Position numbers and translations under genes: made by a program. The notes under the pieces are model-generated. The model saw only the letters and a program-made list of their open reading frames with translations, was not told the DNA's origin and made no database searches. 64,000 bases of DNA from Pseudomonas protegens CHA0. Lineage in GTDB: Bacteria; Pseudomonadota; Gammaproteobacteria; Pseudomonadales; Pseudomonadaceae. Location: NCBI RefSeq assembly GCF_000397205.1, contig NC_021237.1, forward strand, positions 5,959,001 to 6,023,000, read 5' to 3'. Of this stretch, positions 1-8,500 are shown in pieces; the first letter of the stretch is position 1, and each line of letters opens with the position of its first letter.

Positions 1-370
1 GCTTGCCCGCCAGGTCGAAGACATAGACATAGCCGACGGTAGTCCCCGAGTTGCCGCAGGGCACATAGCTGGAGCCGTCCTCGCACACCGGCGAACGGGT
101 GCCATCGACCTCGAAGCCGTCCAGGGTCACATGGGGCTCGCGACCGTAACCGATCTCCAGCACGTAGACCTTGATGTTCGGGCCGTTGTGATCGCACTGG
201 GTCCGTTCACGGCCGTCGGAGACATCCTCCAGGCCGCAGGAAGGTGACAGCACCTTGAGAATCTCCACCCGGCTCAACGGCGGGGCCGAGCGCGCCATGG
301 CCGGGGCCGCCAGCCAGCAGGCTGTCGCGCCGAGCAATGCCAGGGCTGTCATTTTCACTGTGCTGCGCAT
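1..370 (-). CDS. Secreted hypothetical protein, C-terminus beyond window
   Basis: The ATG at 370 opens a leftward frame that is still open at base 1, so at least 123 residues are present. The first 26 residues look like a Sec signal peptide: a basic start (MRSTVKM), a hydrophobic core, and an A-M-A cleavage site before RSAPPLS. The mature part carries at least four cysteines (SPSCGLE, TQCDHN, SPVCED, VPCGNS), which suggests disulfide bonds in the periplasm or outside the cell. I do not recognise the family. The start is clear; the function is unknown. Confidence 0.7.
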   Translation of the reverse strand, partial: MRSTVKMTALALLGATACWLAAPAMARSAPPLSRVEILKVLSPSCGLEDVSDGRERTQCDHNGPNIKVYVLEIGYGREPHVTLDGFEVDGTRSPVCEDGSSYVPCGNSGTTVGYVYVFDLAGK

Positions 371-576
371 AAATCCCCCCTAAAACCAGGGCGCAGTATG
401 CGCTACTTGCCAGCGCGGCAAAACATCGCCGACGATCGCAGCCATTGGCCCACGCTGCTGGTATGATGCGCGGCTTTTTCCGACCCAGAGCAAATCCGCA
501 GGCACCTTATAAAGTCTGTGCTTTGCTGTTGGAGTCGATACATTCACGGCGCCCGGCGGCGCCACGGGGAGCAGAC

Positions 577-1869
577 ATGCTGGAAAGGCTGTTTCAACTC
601 AAGGCACACAACACCAACGTGCGCACCGAGATTCTTGCGGGCGTGACCACCTTCCTGGCCATGGCCTACATCCTTTTCGTCAACCCGAGCATTCTCGGCG
701 AGACGGGCATGGACAAGGGCGCGATCTTCGTTGCCACCTGCCTGGCGGCGGCCATCGGTTCCACCGTCATGGGCCTGATCGCCAACTACCCGATCGCCCT
801 GGCACCGGGCATGGGCCTGAACGCCTTCTTCACCTACACCGTGGTCCTGCACATGGGCCACACCTGGCAGGTAGCCCTGGGGGCGGTATTCATCTCGGCG
901 GTGCTGTTCTTCCTGCTGTCGATCTTCCGCATCCGCGAATGGATCATCAACAGCATCCCCCTGCCCCTGCGCTCGGCCATTGCCGCCGGTATCGGCCTGT
1001 TCCTGGCGCTGATCGCCCTGCATAACGCCCAGATCGTCGTGGGCAACGAGTCGACCCTGGTCGGCCTGGGCGATCTCAGCAAACCGGCCCCCATCCTCGC
1101 TGCCCTGGGTTTTGCCCTGATCGTGGCCCTGGAAGCCCTGAAAGTGCGCGGCGCGGTGCTGATCGGCATCCTCGCGGTGACCGTCGTCTCCATTCTCATG
1201 GGCGTCACCCCGTTCGGCGGCGTGACCTCGATGCCACCGTCCCTGGCCCCGACCTTCCTGCAACTGGACATCAAGGGCGCCCTGGATATCGGCCTGATCA
1301 GCGTGATCTTCGCCTTCCTGTTCGTCGATCTGTTCGACAACTCCGGCACCCTGATCGGCGTCGCCAAGCGCGCCGGCCTGATGGGCAAGGACGGCCACAT
1401 GCCGAAAATGGGCCGGGCGCTGATCGCCGACAGCACCGCCGCCATGGCCGGTTCCTTGCTGGGCACCTCGACCACCACCAGCTACATCGAATCCGCGGCG
1501 GGCGTGAGCGCCGGCGGCCGCACCGGCCTGACCGCCATCGTGGTGGCGATCATGTTCCTGCTGGCGCTGTTCTTCTCGCCACTGGCAGCCAGCGTGCCCG
1601 CCTTCGCCACCGCACCGGCCCTGCTGTTCGTCGCCGTGCTGATGACCTCGGGCCTGGCAGAAATCGACTGGGAAGACATCACCGTCGCCGCTCCCGTGGT
1701 CGTCACCGCCCTGGCCATGCCGTTCACCTATTCCATCGCCAACGGCATCGCCTTCGGCTTCATCGCCTGGACCGTGATCAAGCTGCTGTCGGGCCGTGCC
1801 CGTGAGCTGAACGCGCCCCTGGTGATCCTGTCGATCCTGTTCGTGATCAAGCTCGGTTACCCCGCATGA
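577..1869 (+). CDS. NCS2-family purine permease (AzgA/PbuG-like)
   Basis: A 430-residue inner-membrane protein with many hydrophobic segments. The N-terminus (MLERLFQL, then [15 protein letters not shown]) and the stretch [19 protein letters not shown] match the AzgA-like branch of NCS2 transporters, which carry adenine, guanine or hypoxanthine with protons. [25 protein letters not shown] and the [22 protein letters not shown] motif are typical of the family. The ATG at 577 is chosen because GGGGAG precedes it; the frame is open further upstream to 445, but that stretch is polar and unlike the family. A TATGAT -10-like element lies at 462-467, leaving a leader of about 105 nt. The stop overlaps the trmA start (ATGA). 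The exact purine is inferred. Confidence 0.9.
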   Translation: MLERLFQLKAHNTNVRTEILAGVTTFLAMAYILFVNPSILGETGMDKGAIFVATCLAAAIGSTVMGLIANYPIALAPGMGLNAFFTYTVVLHMGHTWQVALGAVFISAVLFFLLSIFRIREWIINSIPLPLRSAIAAGIGLFLALIALHNAQIVVGNESTLVGLGDLSKPAPILAALGFALIVALEALKVRGAVLIGILAVTVVSILMGVTPFGGVTSMPPSLAPTFLQLDIKGALDIGLISVIFAFLFVDLFDNSGTLIGVAKRAGLMGKDGHMPKMGRALIADSTAAMAGSLLGTSTTTSYIESAAGVSAGGRTGLTAIVVAIMFLLALFFSPLAASVPAFATAPALLFVAVLMTSGLAEIDWEDITVAAPVVVTALAMPFTYSIANGIAFGFIAWTVIKLLSGRARELNAPLVILSILFVIKLGYPA

Positions 1870-2945
1870 CTTTTGACGCCGCAAGCTACACCACCCAGTT
1901 GAATGACAAGGTCGCGCGCTTGCGCGACCTGCTGGCCCCCTTCGATGCCCCCGAGCCTCAGGTCTTCGACTCGCCCCTGCAGAACTTCCGCCTGCGGGCA
2001 GAGTTCCGCCTGTGGCGCGAGGCCGGGGAACGGCACTACGCGATGTTCTCCCAGGACGACAAGCGCACACCGATCCTCATCGAGGAGTTCCCCATCGCCA
2101 GCCAGCGCATCAACCAGTTGATGCCCCGGCTCAAGGCCGCCTGGCAAGCCAGCGCGCCCCTGAGCCACAAGCTGTTCCAGGTGGAGTTCCTCACCACCCT
2201 GGCCGGCGACGCGATGATCACCCTGTGCTACCACCGCCCGCTGGACGAGCACTGGCACAAGGCCGCGAGCCAGTTGGCCGCCGACCTCAAGGTCAGCGTG
2301 ATCGGCCGTTCCAAGGGCAAGCGCGAGGTCATCGGCCAGGACTACGTAGTGGAAAAGCTCGAAGTCGGCGGGCGTACCTTCAGCTACTGCCAGCCCGAAG
2401 GCGCCTTCACCCAGCCCAACGGCACGGTGAACCAGAAGATGCTCAACTGGGCCTATGAAGCCCTGGGCGAGCGCCAGGACGACCTGCTGGAGCTGTACTG
2501 CGGCAATGGCAACTTCACCCTGCCCCTGGCCACCCGGGTGCGCAAGGTGCTGGCCACCGAGATCAGCAAGACCTCGGTGAATGCGGCCTTGAGCAACCTC
2601 AGCGAAAACGCTGTGGATAACGTCACCCTGGTGCGCTTGTCGGCCGAAGAGCTGACCGAAGCCCTGAACGAAGTGCGACCGTTCCGCCGCCTGCAGGGCG
2701 TGGACCTCAAGAGCTACGAATTCGGCAGCGTGTTCGTCGACCCGCCCCGGGCCGGCATGGACCCGGACACCTGCGAACTGACCCGGCGCTTCGACAACAT
2801 CCTGTACATCTCCTGCAACCCGCAGACCCTGGCGGCCAACATCGCCCAGTTGCACGACAGCCACCGCATCACCCGCTGCGCGCTGTTCGACCAGTTCCCC
2901 TGGACCCACCATATGGAATCCGGGGTTTTGCTGACCCGCCGCTGA
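1866..2945 (+). CDS. trmA: tRNA (uracil-5-)-methyltransferase TrmA
   Basis: A 359-residue SAM-dependent enzyme that makes ribothymidine at position 54 in the T-loop of tRNAs. The SAM-binding region is [14 protein letters not shown] (about residues 210-225), followed by [11 protein letters not shown]. The catalytic nucleophile is the cysteine in [12 protein letters not shown], and the C-terminal WTHHMESGV holds the conserved glutamate. Length agrees with E. coli TrmA (366). The start codon overlaps the stop of the purine permease by four bases, which suggests translational coupling. Confident assignment. Confidence 0.96.
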   Translation: MTFDAASYTTQLNDKVARLRDLLAPFDAPEPQVFDSPLQNFRLRAEFRLWREAGERHYAMFSQDDKRTPILIEEFPIASQRINQLMPRLKAAWQASAPLSHKLFQVEFLTTLAGDAMITLCYHRPLDEHWHKAASQLAADLKVSVIGRSKGKREVIGQDYVVEKLEVGGRTFSYCQPEGAFTQPNGTVNQKMLNWAYEALGERQDDLLELYCGNGNFTLPLATRVRKVLATEISKTSVNAALSNLSENAVDNVTLVRLSAEELTEALNEVRPFRRLQGVDLKSYEFGSVFVDPPRAGMDPDTCELTRRFDNILYISCNPQTLAANIAQLHDSHRITRCALFDQFPWTHHMESGVLLTRR

Positions 2946-2962
2946 TTTGCCGTGCAATAGCC

Positions 2963-2987
2963 AACAGCCGTCCTCGTGACGGCTGTT
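2963..2987 (+). terminator. Hairpin after trmA
   Basis: AACAGCCGTC at 2963-2972 pairs with GACGGCTGTT at 2978-2987 around a 5-nt loop, 18 nt after the trmA stop. The trailing bases are TTGCATTC, a weak U-tract. Likely an intrinsic terminator, less sure because of the poor tail. Confidence 0.55.
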
Positions 2988-3011
2988 TGCATTCTGCCGC
3001 CCTCCCGCTCC

Positions 3012-3093
3012 GTAGGAGCCGGCTTGCCGGCGAAGGGGCCCTTGAGCCTTGCGCCAATCTGGCCGACGCTTTCGCTGGCAAGCCAGCTCCTAC
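3012..3093. repeat. REP element pair (BIME-like)
   Basis: GTAGGAGCCGGCTTGCCGGC with GAA (3012-3034) faces the opposite copy TTCGCTGGCAAGCCAGCTCC with TAC (3071-3093), separated by about 36 nt. This is the common Pseudomonas fluorescens-group REP family in a head-to-head arrangement, between the convergent ends of trmA and hasF. Confidence 0.85.
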
Positions 3094-3116
3094 AGGGGGC
3101 GGTACGGCAATGGGGT

Positions 3117-4454
3117 TCAGCCCAGGGGGCGGAAGTAACCGGCCAGTTGCTGCAGGTCCTGTTCGTTGAGCAGGCCGGCGTAGTACTTGAGCTGGATCCG
3201 CGCCAAGAGGTAGGCATGACGGGCATCCGCCAGGTCGCGGCGGGCGGTGAACAGTTGTTGCTCGGCGTCCAGTACATCCAGGTTTACCCGCTCGCCGCCG
3301 TGCACGCTTTTCTGGGTCGCGGTCACCAGGGCCTCGGCGGAGCTGACGGCCATTTCATAGGCCCGGACCTTGGCCGCGGCGCTGGTGTTGAGGTTGAACT
3401 GCTTGCGCAGTTCGTTGAGGGTGGTGGCGGTCTTGGCGTCCAGTTCGAACTGGGCCTGGGACAGCTGGCTGGCCGCCTGTCGGGTCGAGGCCGATACCGA
3501 GCCACCGGCAAACAGCGGCAGGCTGACCTGGATGCCCACGGTATTGGTGTCGTACTTCTGGTTGTAGGAGCTTTCCGAATCGGAACTGGTTTGACGGCTG
3601 CTGGCATACAAACTCACCTTGGGCAGGTGCCCGGCGCGCTTGCGCTCCACTTCGTACTCCGCCACTCGCAGCGCCTGCTGCTGGGACGCCAGGTCCGGGT
3701 TGTTGGCCATGGCCAGGTCACGCCAGCTGTCGAAGCGGTTGGGCAGCAGCGGCTGGATCTGGAACTGCCGGGTCAGCGGATCCAGTTCGTCGATCTGCAA
3801 CGGTTCGCCGACTATGGCTTGCAGCTCGCGCAGAGCGGCATCCTGCTGGTCCTGGGCCTCGATCTCCTGCGCCAGAGCCAGGCTCAGCCGGGCCTGGGTC
3901 TCCAGCACATCGGTGCGGGTGCCCTCGCCGCCCTTGAGCAGGCGCTCGTTGAGCTGCAAGCGTTCGACGTAGGCTCGCTTCTGCGCCCGGCTCAGTTCGA
4001 TGCGCTCCTGGGCCAGCAGCGCCTGGCTGTAGGCACTGAGCAGGCGCACCGCCAGTTCCTGGCTCTTGCCGCGAAAGCGTTCGTCGGAAAACAGCGCCTG
4101 GGCCGAGCCCTGGCGGTAGCGCGCATAGGCTTCGTAGTCCAGCAGCGGCTGCTGCAGGGTCAGGGTCGAGGCGTAGCTGCGGTAGTCCCGGTCATTGGTG
4201 ACATCACCGCGAACCGTCTCCTGGGTCACTTCGGACTGGTTGCGCGAATTGTTGTAGCTCCAGGACAGGTTCGGCAGCAGCCCGGCACGGCCAATGGCCC
4301 GGTTCTGTTCCCCGGCATCGCGCTCCTTGATCGCCGCCTGGAAGGTCGGGTCATTGCGCAAGGCCAGGTCATAGGCGTCCAGCAAGCCCAGGGCCTGGAC
4401 CGACGGGCTGCTCAACAGGCACAGCAGGGACAGGTACCACCAGGCGCGAATCAT
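3117..4454 (-). CDS. hasF: TolC-family outer membrane protein of the Has type I secretion system
   Basis: A 445-residue protein with a signal peptide (about residues 1-21, ending VQALG) and two TolC/OEP repeats rich in long amphipathic helices. It would form the trimeric outer-membrane duct that joins the HasD-HasE inner-membrane complex to export HasA. LDAYDLALRNDPTFQAA at the N-terminus and the GGERVNLDVLDAEQQLF region are typical of PrtF/AprF/HasF. Its ATG overlaps the hasE stop codon by four bases. An AprF-type duct for a protease is the alternative, but the neighbouring hasA decides for HasF. Confidence 0.88.
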   Translation of the reverse strand: MIRAWWYLSLLCLLSSPSVQALGLLDAYDLALRNDPTFQAAIKERDAGEQNRAIGRAGLLPNLSWSYNNSRNQSEVTQETVRGDVTNDRDYRSYASTLTLQQPLLDYEAYARYRQGSAQALFSDERFRGKSQELAVRLLSAYSQALLAQERIELSRAQKRAYVERLQLNERLLKGGEGTRTDVLETQARLSLALAQEIEAQDQQDAALRELQAIVGEPLQIDELDPLTRQFQIQPLLPNRFDSWRDLAMANNPDLASQQQALRVAEYEVERKRAGHLPKVSLYASSRQTSSDSESSYNQKYDTNTVGIQVSLPLFAGGSVSASTRQAASQLSQAQFELDAKTATTLNELRKQFNLNTSAAAKVRAYEMAVSSAEALVTATQKSVHGGERVNLDVLDAEQQLFTARRDLADARHAYLLARIQLKYYAGLLNEQDLQQLAGYFRPLG

Positions 4455-5800
4455 TCTTCCACCAACGCCATGTGAGTCCGATCCAGCAGAGGCTTGAACA
4501 GGTAGTTGAGCATCGAACGTTCGCCAGTACGGACAAAGGCTTCCACCGGCATGCCCGGGCGGATCTGCAAGCCCTGCAACTGCTGCATGCCCTGGGCGCT
4601 GACCGTGGCCCGCAGGGTGTAGTAAGGCTCCTCGGTGCGCTCGTCCACCTGCCGGTCGGCGGACACCAGGGTCACCTCCCCCGGCACCCTGGGCGTGGTG
4701 CTCTGGTTGAAGGCCGAGAACATCAGCTCCACTGGCAGCCCCGGGTGCACCTTGTCCACCAGTTGCACCGGCACCCGCGCCTCCACCAGCAACGGCTCGT
4801 CCTGGGGCACGATGTCCATCAGCGGCTGGCCCGGCTTGATCACCCCGCCCTCGGTGTACACCTCCAGCCCAACCACCACCCCGGCGGCCGGGGCGCGCAC
4901 CTGGCTGTTGGCCAGTTCGAACTCGGCGGAAGTCAGGCGATTGCGCAGGTCTTCGGTACGGATCCGGGTATCGGCCAACTGGCTGCGCAGGTCTTTCTGG
5001 AAATCCTCGGTGGTCTGGCGGATGCGCAGGCGCAGTTCGAGAATCTGCCGCTGCAACTGGCCGATGCGGCCGAAGTCCTCGGCGATCGAGCCGTCGATCT
5101 GCGCGTACAGGCGCTCGCTGTCCAGCAGCCGGTTGCGCGGGATATAGCCGTCCCGGGCCAGTTCCCGCAGGCCCTGCAACTGTTCATTCAAGGCGCGGCG
5201 CTGCGCCAGCTTGCTGGCCTGGGAATCCCGGGTGCCACGCAACTGCGCCTCGGAGCCGGCGATGGTTTCGGCAATCCCCTGCTGCTCCATGCTCAGGGCC
5301 TGGCGCCGGCTGCTGAACAGCTGCCGTTGCAGCGCCAGGCTGGCGGCCACGTCCGGCTCGCTGGCCAGGGCCTGAAGTTGCGGGTCGAAGAGGATATCGC
5401 TGGCGCCGTCGCGCTCGGCATTGAGCCGCGCTTCGCTGGCCAGCGAGCCCAGGTACTGGCTGCGCAGGGACTGCATCTGGGTGCGCAGCGGCGTCTCGTT
5501 GAGGCGCAGCAGCACCTGCCCGGCGCTGACCCGGTCGCCTTCCTTGACCTCGATCCGCTCGACGATGCCGCCGCTCTGGTGCTGCACGGTCTTGCGATGG
5601 CCCGAGACCATGACCTTGCCCGACACCGCCACGCCCTTGTCCAGCGGCGCCAAGGCGGCCCAGCCGATGAACCCGGCAAAACCTCCCAGCACCAGGAGCC
5701 AGCCGAGCCGTGAGTACTTCCTGTCGTCCAGGGACAATACATTGCTGGCGGCTGGCCCAGCGACCGGCGCAACAGAGCCTGTGGATACACTCGCCTTCAT
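4451..5800 (-). CDS. hasE: HlyD-family membrane fusion protein of the Has type I secretion system
   Basis: A 449-residue periplasmic adaptor. One membrane anchor lies at about residues 33-52 ([20 protein letters not shown]), then a biotinyl-lipoyl-like half ([19 protein letters not shown]), a long coiled coil (about residues 100-290, rich in Q, L and R), and the second lipoyl half ([20 protein letters not shown]). It bridges HasD and HasF. It overlaps both neighbours by four bases (ATGA), so hasD-hasE-hasF are very probably translated as a unit. Confidence 0.9.
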   Translation of the reverse strand: MKASVSTGSVAPVAGPAASNVLSLDDRKYSRLGWLLVLGGFAGFIGWAALAPLDKGVAVSGKVMVSGHRKTVQHQSGGIVERIEVKEGDRVSAGQVLLRLNETPLRTQMQSLRSQYLGSLASEARLNAERDGASDILFDPQLQALASEPDVAASLALQRQLFSSRRQALSMEQQGIAETIAGSEAQLRGTRDSQASKLAQRRALNEQLQGLRELARDGYIPRNRLLDSERLYAQIDGSIAEDFGRIGQLQRQILELRLRIRQTTEDFQKDLRSQLADTRIRTEDLRNRLTSAEFELANSQVRAPAAGVVVGLEVYTEGGVIKPGQPLMDIVPQDEPLLVEARVPVQLVDKVHPGLPVELMFSAFNQSTTPRVPGEVTLVSADRQVDERTEEPYYTLRATVSAQGMQQLQGLQIRPGMPVEAFVRTGERSMLNYLFKPLLDRTHMALVEE

Positions 5801-7581
5801 GCTTTTTTCCCTTCGCCGCCGGCCACGCCCAGGCGGTAATTCATGTTCAGACTGGTCACCGGATTGCTCACCGGTACAGCTGGCGGCGGCGCGGCCTTGG
5901 CCTTCTGGTTCGCCTCCAGCACCCGTGCCGTCGGGCCAAAGGCTTGCAACTGGCCCTCGCGCAGGATCATCAGTTGGTCGGTGAGGGTCAGCACGTTGGG
6001 CTTATGAGTGATCAGCACCAGGGTCCGCTGCCGTTGCTTGAGTTGGCTGATGGCCTGCAGCAGCGCCTGCTCGCCGGCTTCATCAAGGTTGGAGTTGGGT
6101 TCATCGAGCACGATCAGCGCCGGCAAACCGTACAACGCGCGCGCCAGGCCGATGCGCTGGCGCTGCCCGCCGGACAACCCGGCACCGCCCTCGCCCAGGC
6201 GCGTGTCATAGCCCTGGGGCAATTGCAGGATCAGTTCGTGCACCCCGGCCATTTGTGCGGCCTGCAGGACCTGATCCGAGTCCAGCTGGGCAAAACGCGC
6301 GATGTTCTCGGCGATGCTGCCGGCGAACAGCTGGATGTCCTGGGGCAGGTAACCGATATGCGGACCCAGTTGCTGCCTGTCCCACTGAGCCAGGTCTGCG
6401 CCATCCAGGCGCACCTTTCCCGTCAGGGGCATCCAGGCACCGACCAACAGCCGGGCCAGGGTGGACTTGCCGCAACCGGAAGGGCCGATCACCCCCAGCA
6501 CCTGGCCGGCCTCCAGGGTGAAACCGAGGTTGCTCAGGGCCGGGCGCCGGCTGCCAGGGGCACAGGCACTCAGCTGTTCGACGCTCAACTTGCCCTTGGG
6601 CGTCGGCAGGCTCATGCGCGCCGGCCGTGGCGGGTTGGCCTGCAACAGCTGCGACAGGCGCTCGTAGGCCAGGCGCGCCGAGCTCCATTGCTTCCATACC
6701 GCGATCAACTGGTCGATGGGGCTGAGCACGCGGCCCATTAGGATCGAGCCGGCGATCATCATCCCCGGGGTGATCTGGCCCTGCACCGCCAGCCAGGCGC
6801 CCAGGCCCAGCACCAGGGACTGCAGGGCCATGCGCACGCCCTTGGACCAGGCGCTGATGGTGGCGGTCTTTTCGCTGGCCAGGTTCTGCTGGGCGAGAAA
6901 GCCCTGGTGGCCGATGAACCAGCGCTCGCGCAGGGCACCGAGCATGCCCATGGCTTCGATCGCGTCGGCATTGCGCAGGTTGGCGGTGGCCTGCTGGCTG
7001 GTGATGATCGACAACTGGCTGGCCTGGGCCAGGGGTGCCTGGCAGATATGCTGGTTGATCCAGGCCAGCGCCACCAGCAGCACCGCGCCGGCCAGGGCCA
7101 GCAGGCCGAGCCAGGGGTGAAAGAGAAAGATCACCAGCAGGTAGACCGGAAACCAGGGCGCATCGAAGAACGCGAACAAGGCATTGCCGGTGGCGAACTG
7201 GCGCAGCGCGGTCAGGTCGTTCAAAGCCTGGCCGGCGGCCTGGGGGCTGCCCTTGAGCTGGGCTTCGAAAGCGGCGTCATACACCCGCTGGTTCAGGCGC
7301 ATGTCCATCTGGGTACCGAGGTGGATCACCACCTGGCTGCGCACCCACTCCAACGCCCCCATCAGGCCGAACAGGCCGAGGATCATCAGCGTCAGCATCA
7401 GCAGGGTCATCTGATTGCCCGAGGCCAGCACCCGGTCGTAGACCTGCAGCATGTAAAGGGCCGGGGCCAGCATCAGCAGGTTGATCACCGCCGAGAACAG
7501 GCCGATGTTGAAAAAGCCGCCCTTGTAGGCCGTCAAGGCCGCCAGCGTCTCGGAAGCGGCAAGTGGATTCGGCCTGCTCAT
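5797..7581 (-). CDS. hasD: Type I secretion ABC transporter (permease-ATPase) for HasA
   Basis: A 594-residue ABC half-transporter: six membrane helices in the first 300 residues, then a nucleotide-binding domain with Walker [10 protein letters not shown], signature [15 protein letters not shown], Walker [13 protein letters not shown] and the switch histidine in LITHKPN. It lacks an N-terminal C39 peptidase domain, as expected for substrates with a C-terminal uncleaved signal. The ATG at 7581 is chosen: AGGA lies about 8 nt before it and the sequence starts [11 protein letters not shown]. The frame is open to 7644, but that part is not membrane-like. Member of the PrtD/AprD/HasD group. Confidence 0.9.
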   Translation of the reverse strand: MSRPNPLAASETLAALTAYKGGFFNIGLFSAVINLLMLAPALYMLQVYDRVLASGNQMTLLMLTLMILGLFGLMGALEWVRSQVVIHLGTQMDMRLNQRVYDAAFEAQLKGSPQAAGQALNDLTALRQFATGNALFAFFDAPWFPVYLLVIFLFHPWLGLLALAGAVLLVALAWINQHICQAPLAQASQLSIITSQQATANLRNADAIEAMGMLGALRERWFIGHQGFLAQQNLASEKTATISAWSKGVRMALQSLVLGLGAWLAVQGQITPGMMIAGSILMGRVLSPIDQLIAVWKQWSSARLAYERLSQLLQANPPRPARMSLPTPKGKLSVEQLSACAPGSRRPALSNLGFTLEAGQVLGVIGPSGCGKSTLARLLVGAWMPLTGKVRLDGADLAQWDRQQLGPHIGYLPQDIQLFAGSIAENIARFAQLDSDQVLQAAQMAGVHELILQLPQGYDTRLGEGGAGLSGGQRQRIGLARALYGLPALIVLDEPNSNLDEAGEQALLQAISQLKQRQRTLVLITHKPNVLTLTDQLMILREGQLQAFGPTARVLEANQKAKAAPPPAVPVSNPVTSLNMNYRLGVAGGEGKKA

Positions 7582-7747
7582 CAAGGTGTCCTGTGGAGAG
7601 TGTAGGGTTACAGGGCCTTCCGCTCGGGCAGAGCGGAACGACAAGAGGCGCGCCCGGTGCGTTGACAGGCACCACGGCGCTCCCCAGAATTTGCCACCGC
7701 CGCCGCCCTGGCCTTCGAAAACTCGGGCGACGGAGGTGAGTCAAGCC

Positions 7748-7782
7748 AGCGAATGGAGGAGCGATCCTGCATTCGCTTTTTT
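7748..7782. other. Hairpin between hasA and hasD
   Basis: AGCGAATG (7748-7755) pairs with CATTCGCT (7770-7777), with a G-G mismatch and a further AGGA/TCCT stem inside, loop GCGA. It lies 22 nt downstream of the hasA stop in the direction of has transcription. The T-run (7777-7782) follows the stem only on the + strand; on the transcribed strand there is no U-tract. It could therefore protect the hasA message 3' end or attenuate readthrough into hasDEF. Confidence 0.6.
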
Positions 7783-7799
7783 ATGCCTCAGGCCTGCAC

Positions 7800-8417
7800 T
7801 CAGGCGGCCAGCGCCCAGTCCTGGGCCACGTCCTGCACACCCACCAGGCCAACATCGGCAGCGGCTGCGGCAGCCGGATTGACGTGAGCAACGCCAGCAG
7901 CGGCCAGGTCGTCGAAGGTGGAGTTCACCGACAGGCTTGGGTCGATCGCCTTGAGCAGGGCATCGATCTCGCCGGCCAGCGCCGAGCTGTCGCCACTCAT
8001 CAGGCCGTAGACCACCTTGTGCACTTCGCCTGCACGGCCTTCTTCCTTCAGGCTGTTGAGGCCCAGGTTGGTGAAGCTGACTTCCTGGCTGACCAGGTTG
8101 TAGTTGCTGCCCGAACCACCGGCGAGGGTGTCGCCTAGGGAGATAGTGTCCACCGAGCCCCAGAGGGTGTGGCTCGGGTTGCTGAACAGGGTGTAGTGCA
8201 GGTTGCCGTCGGCGACGAAGGCCGCATCACTGGCGGTGCTCTTGATGGCGTACTGGGTGCCGTCGAACGGGCCCGGGTTGAAGCCACCGGTGTTGGTGCC
8301 GTCGACCACTTCGCCTGGGCGGTGGTTGACGTCGCCGAAGTAGGCCGACCAGTCAGTCAGGTATTGCGCAACAGTATTACCGCCGTAGGTAGCGCTGTAA
8401 GAGATCGAAATGCTCAT
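7800..8417 (-). CDS. hasA: Heme acquisition hemophore HasA
   Basis: A 205-residue secreted heme-binding protein. Start MSISISYSATYGG and overall length match Serratia and P. aeruginosa HasA. The heme-ligand positions fall at the same numbers as in HasAp: His32 (DVNHRPG), Tyr75 (NLHYTLF) and the supporting His83 (NPSHTLW). There is no Sec signal; the alanine-rich C-terminus ending DWALAA is the expected type I secretion signal. The ATG at 8417 is preceded by GGAG. It delivers heme to the receptor encoded just upstream and is exported by HasDEF downstream. Confidence 0.96.
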   Translation of the reverse strand: MSISISYSATYGGNTVAQYLTDWSAYFGDVNHRPGEVVDGTNTGGFNPGPFDGTQYAIKSTASDAAFVADGNLHYTLFSNPSHTLWGSVDTISLGDTLAGGSGSNYNLVSQEVSFTNLGLNSLKEEGRAGEVHKVVYGLMSGDSSALAGEIDALLKAIDPSLSVNSTFDDLAAAGVAHVNPAAAAAADVGLVGVQDVAQDWALAA

Positions 8418-8500
8418 GCAAAACTCCAATACATTAGGGGGGTCATGTCCGCAGCACGCCACTGCCTGCTGCGGTTTTGCCCATCAATGGGCAAAAGCGG

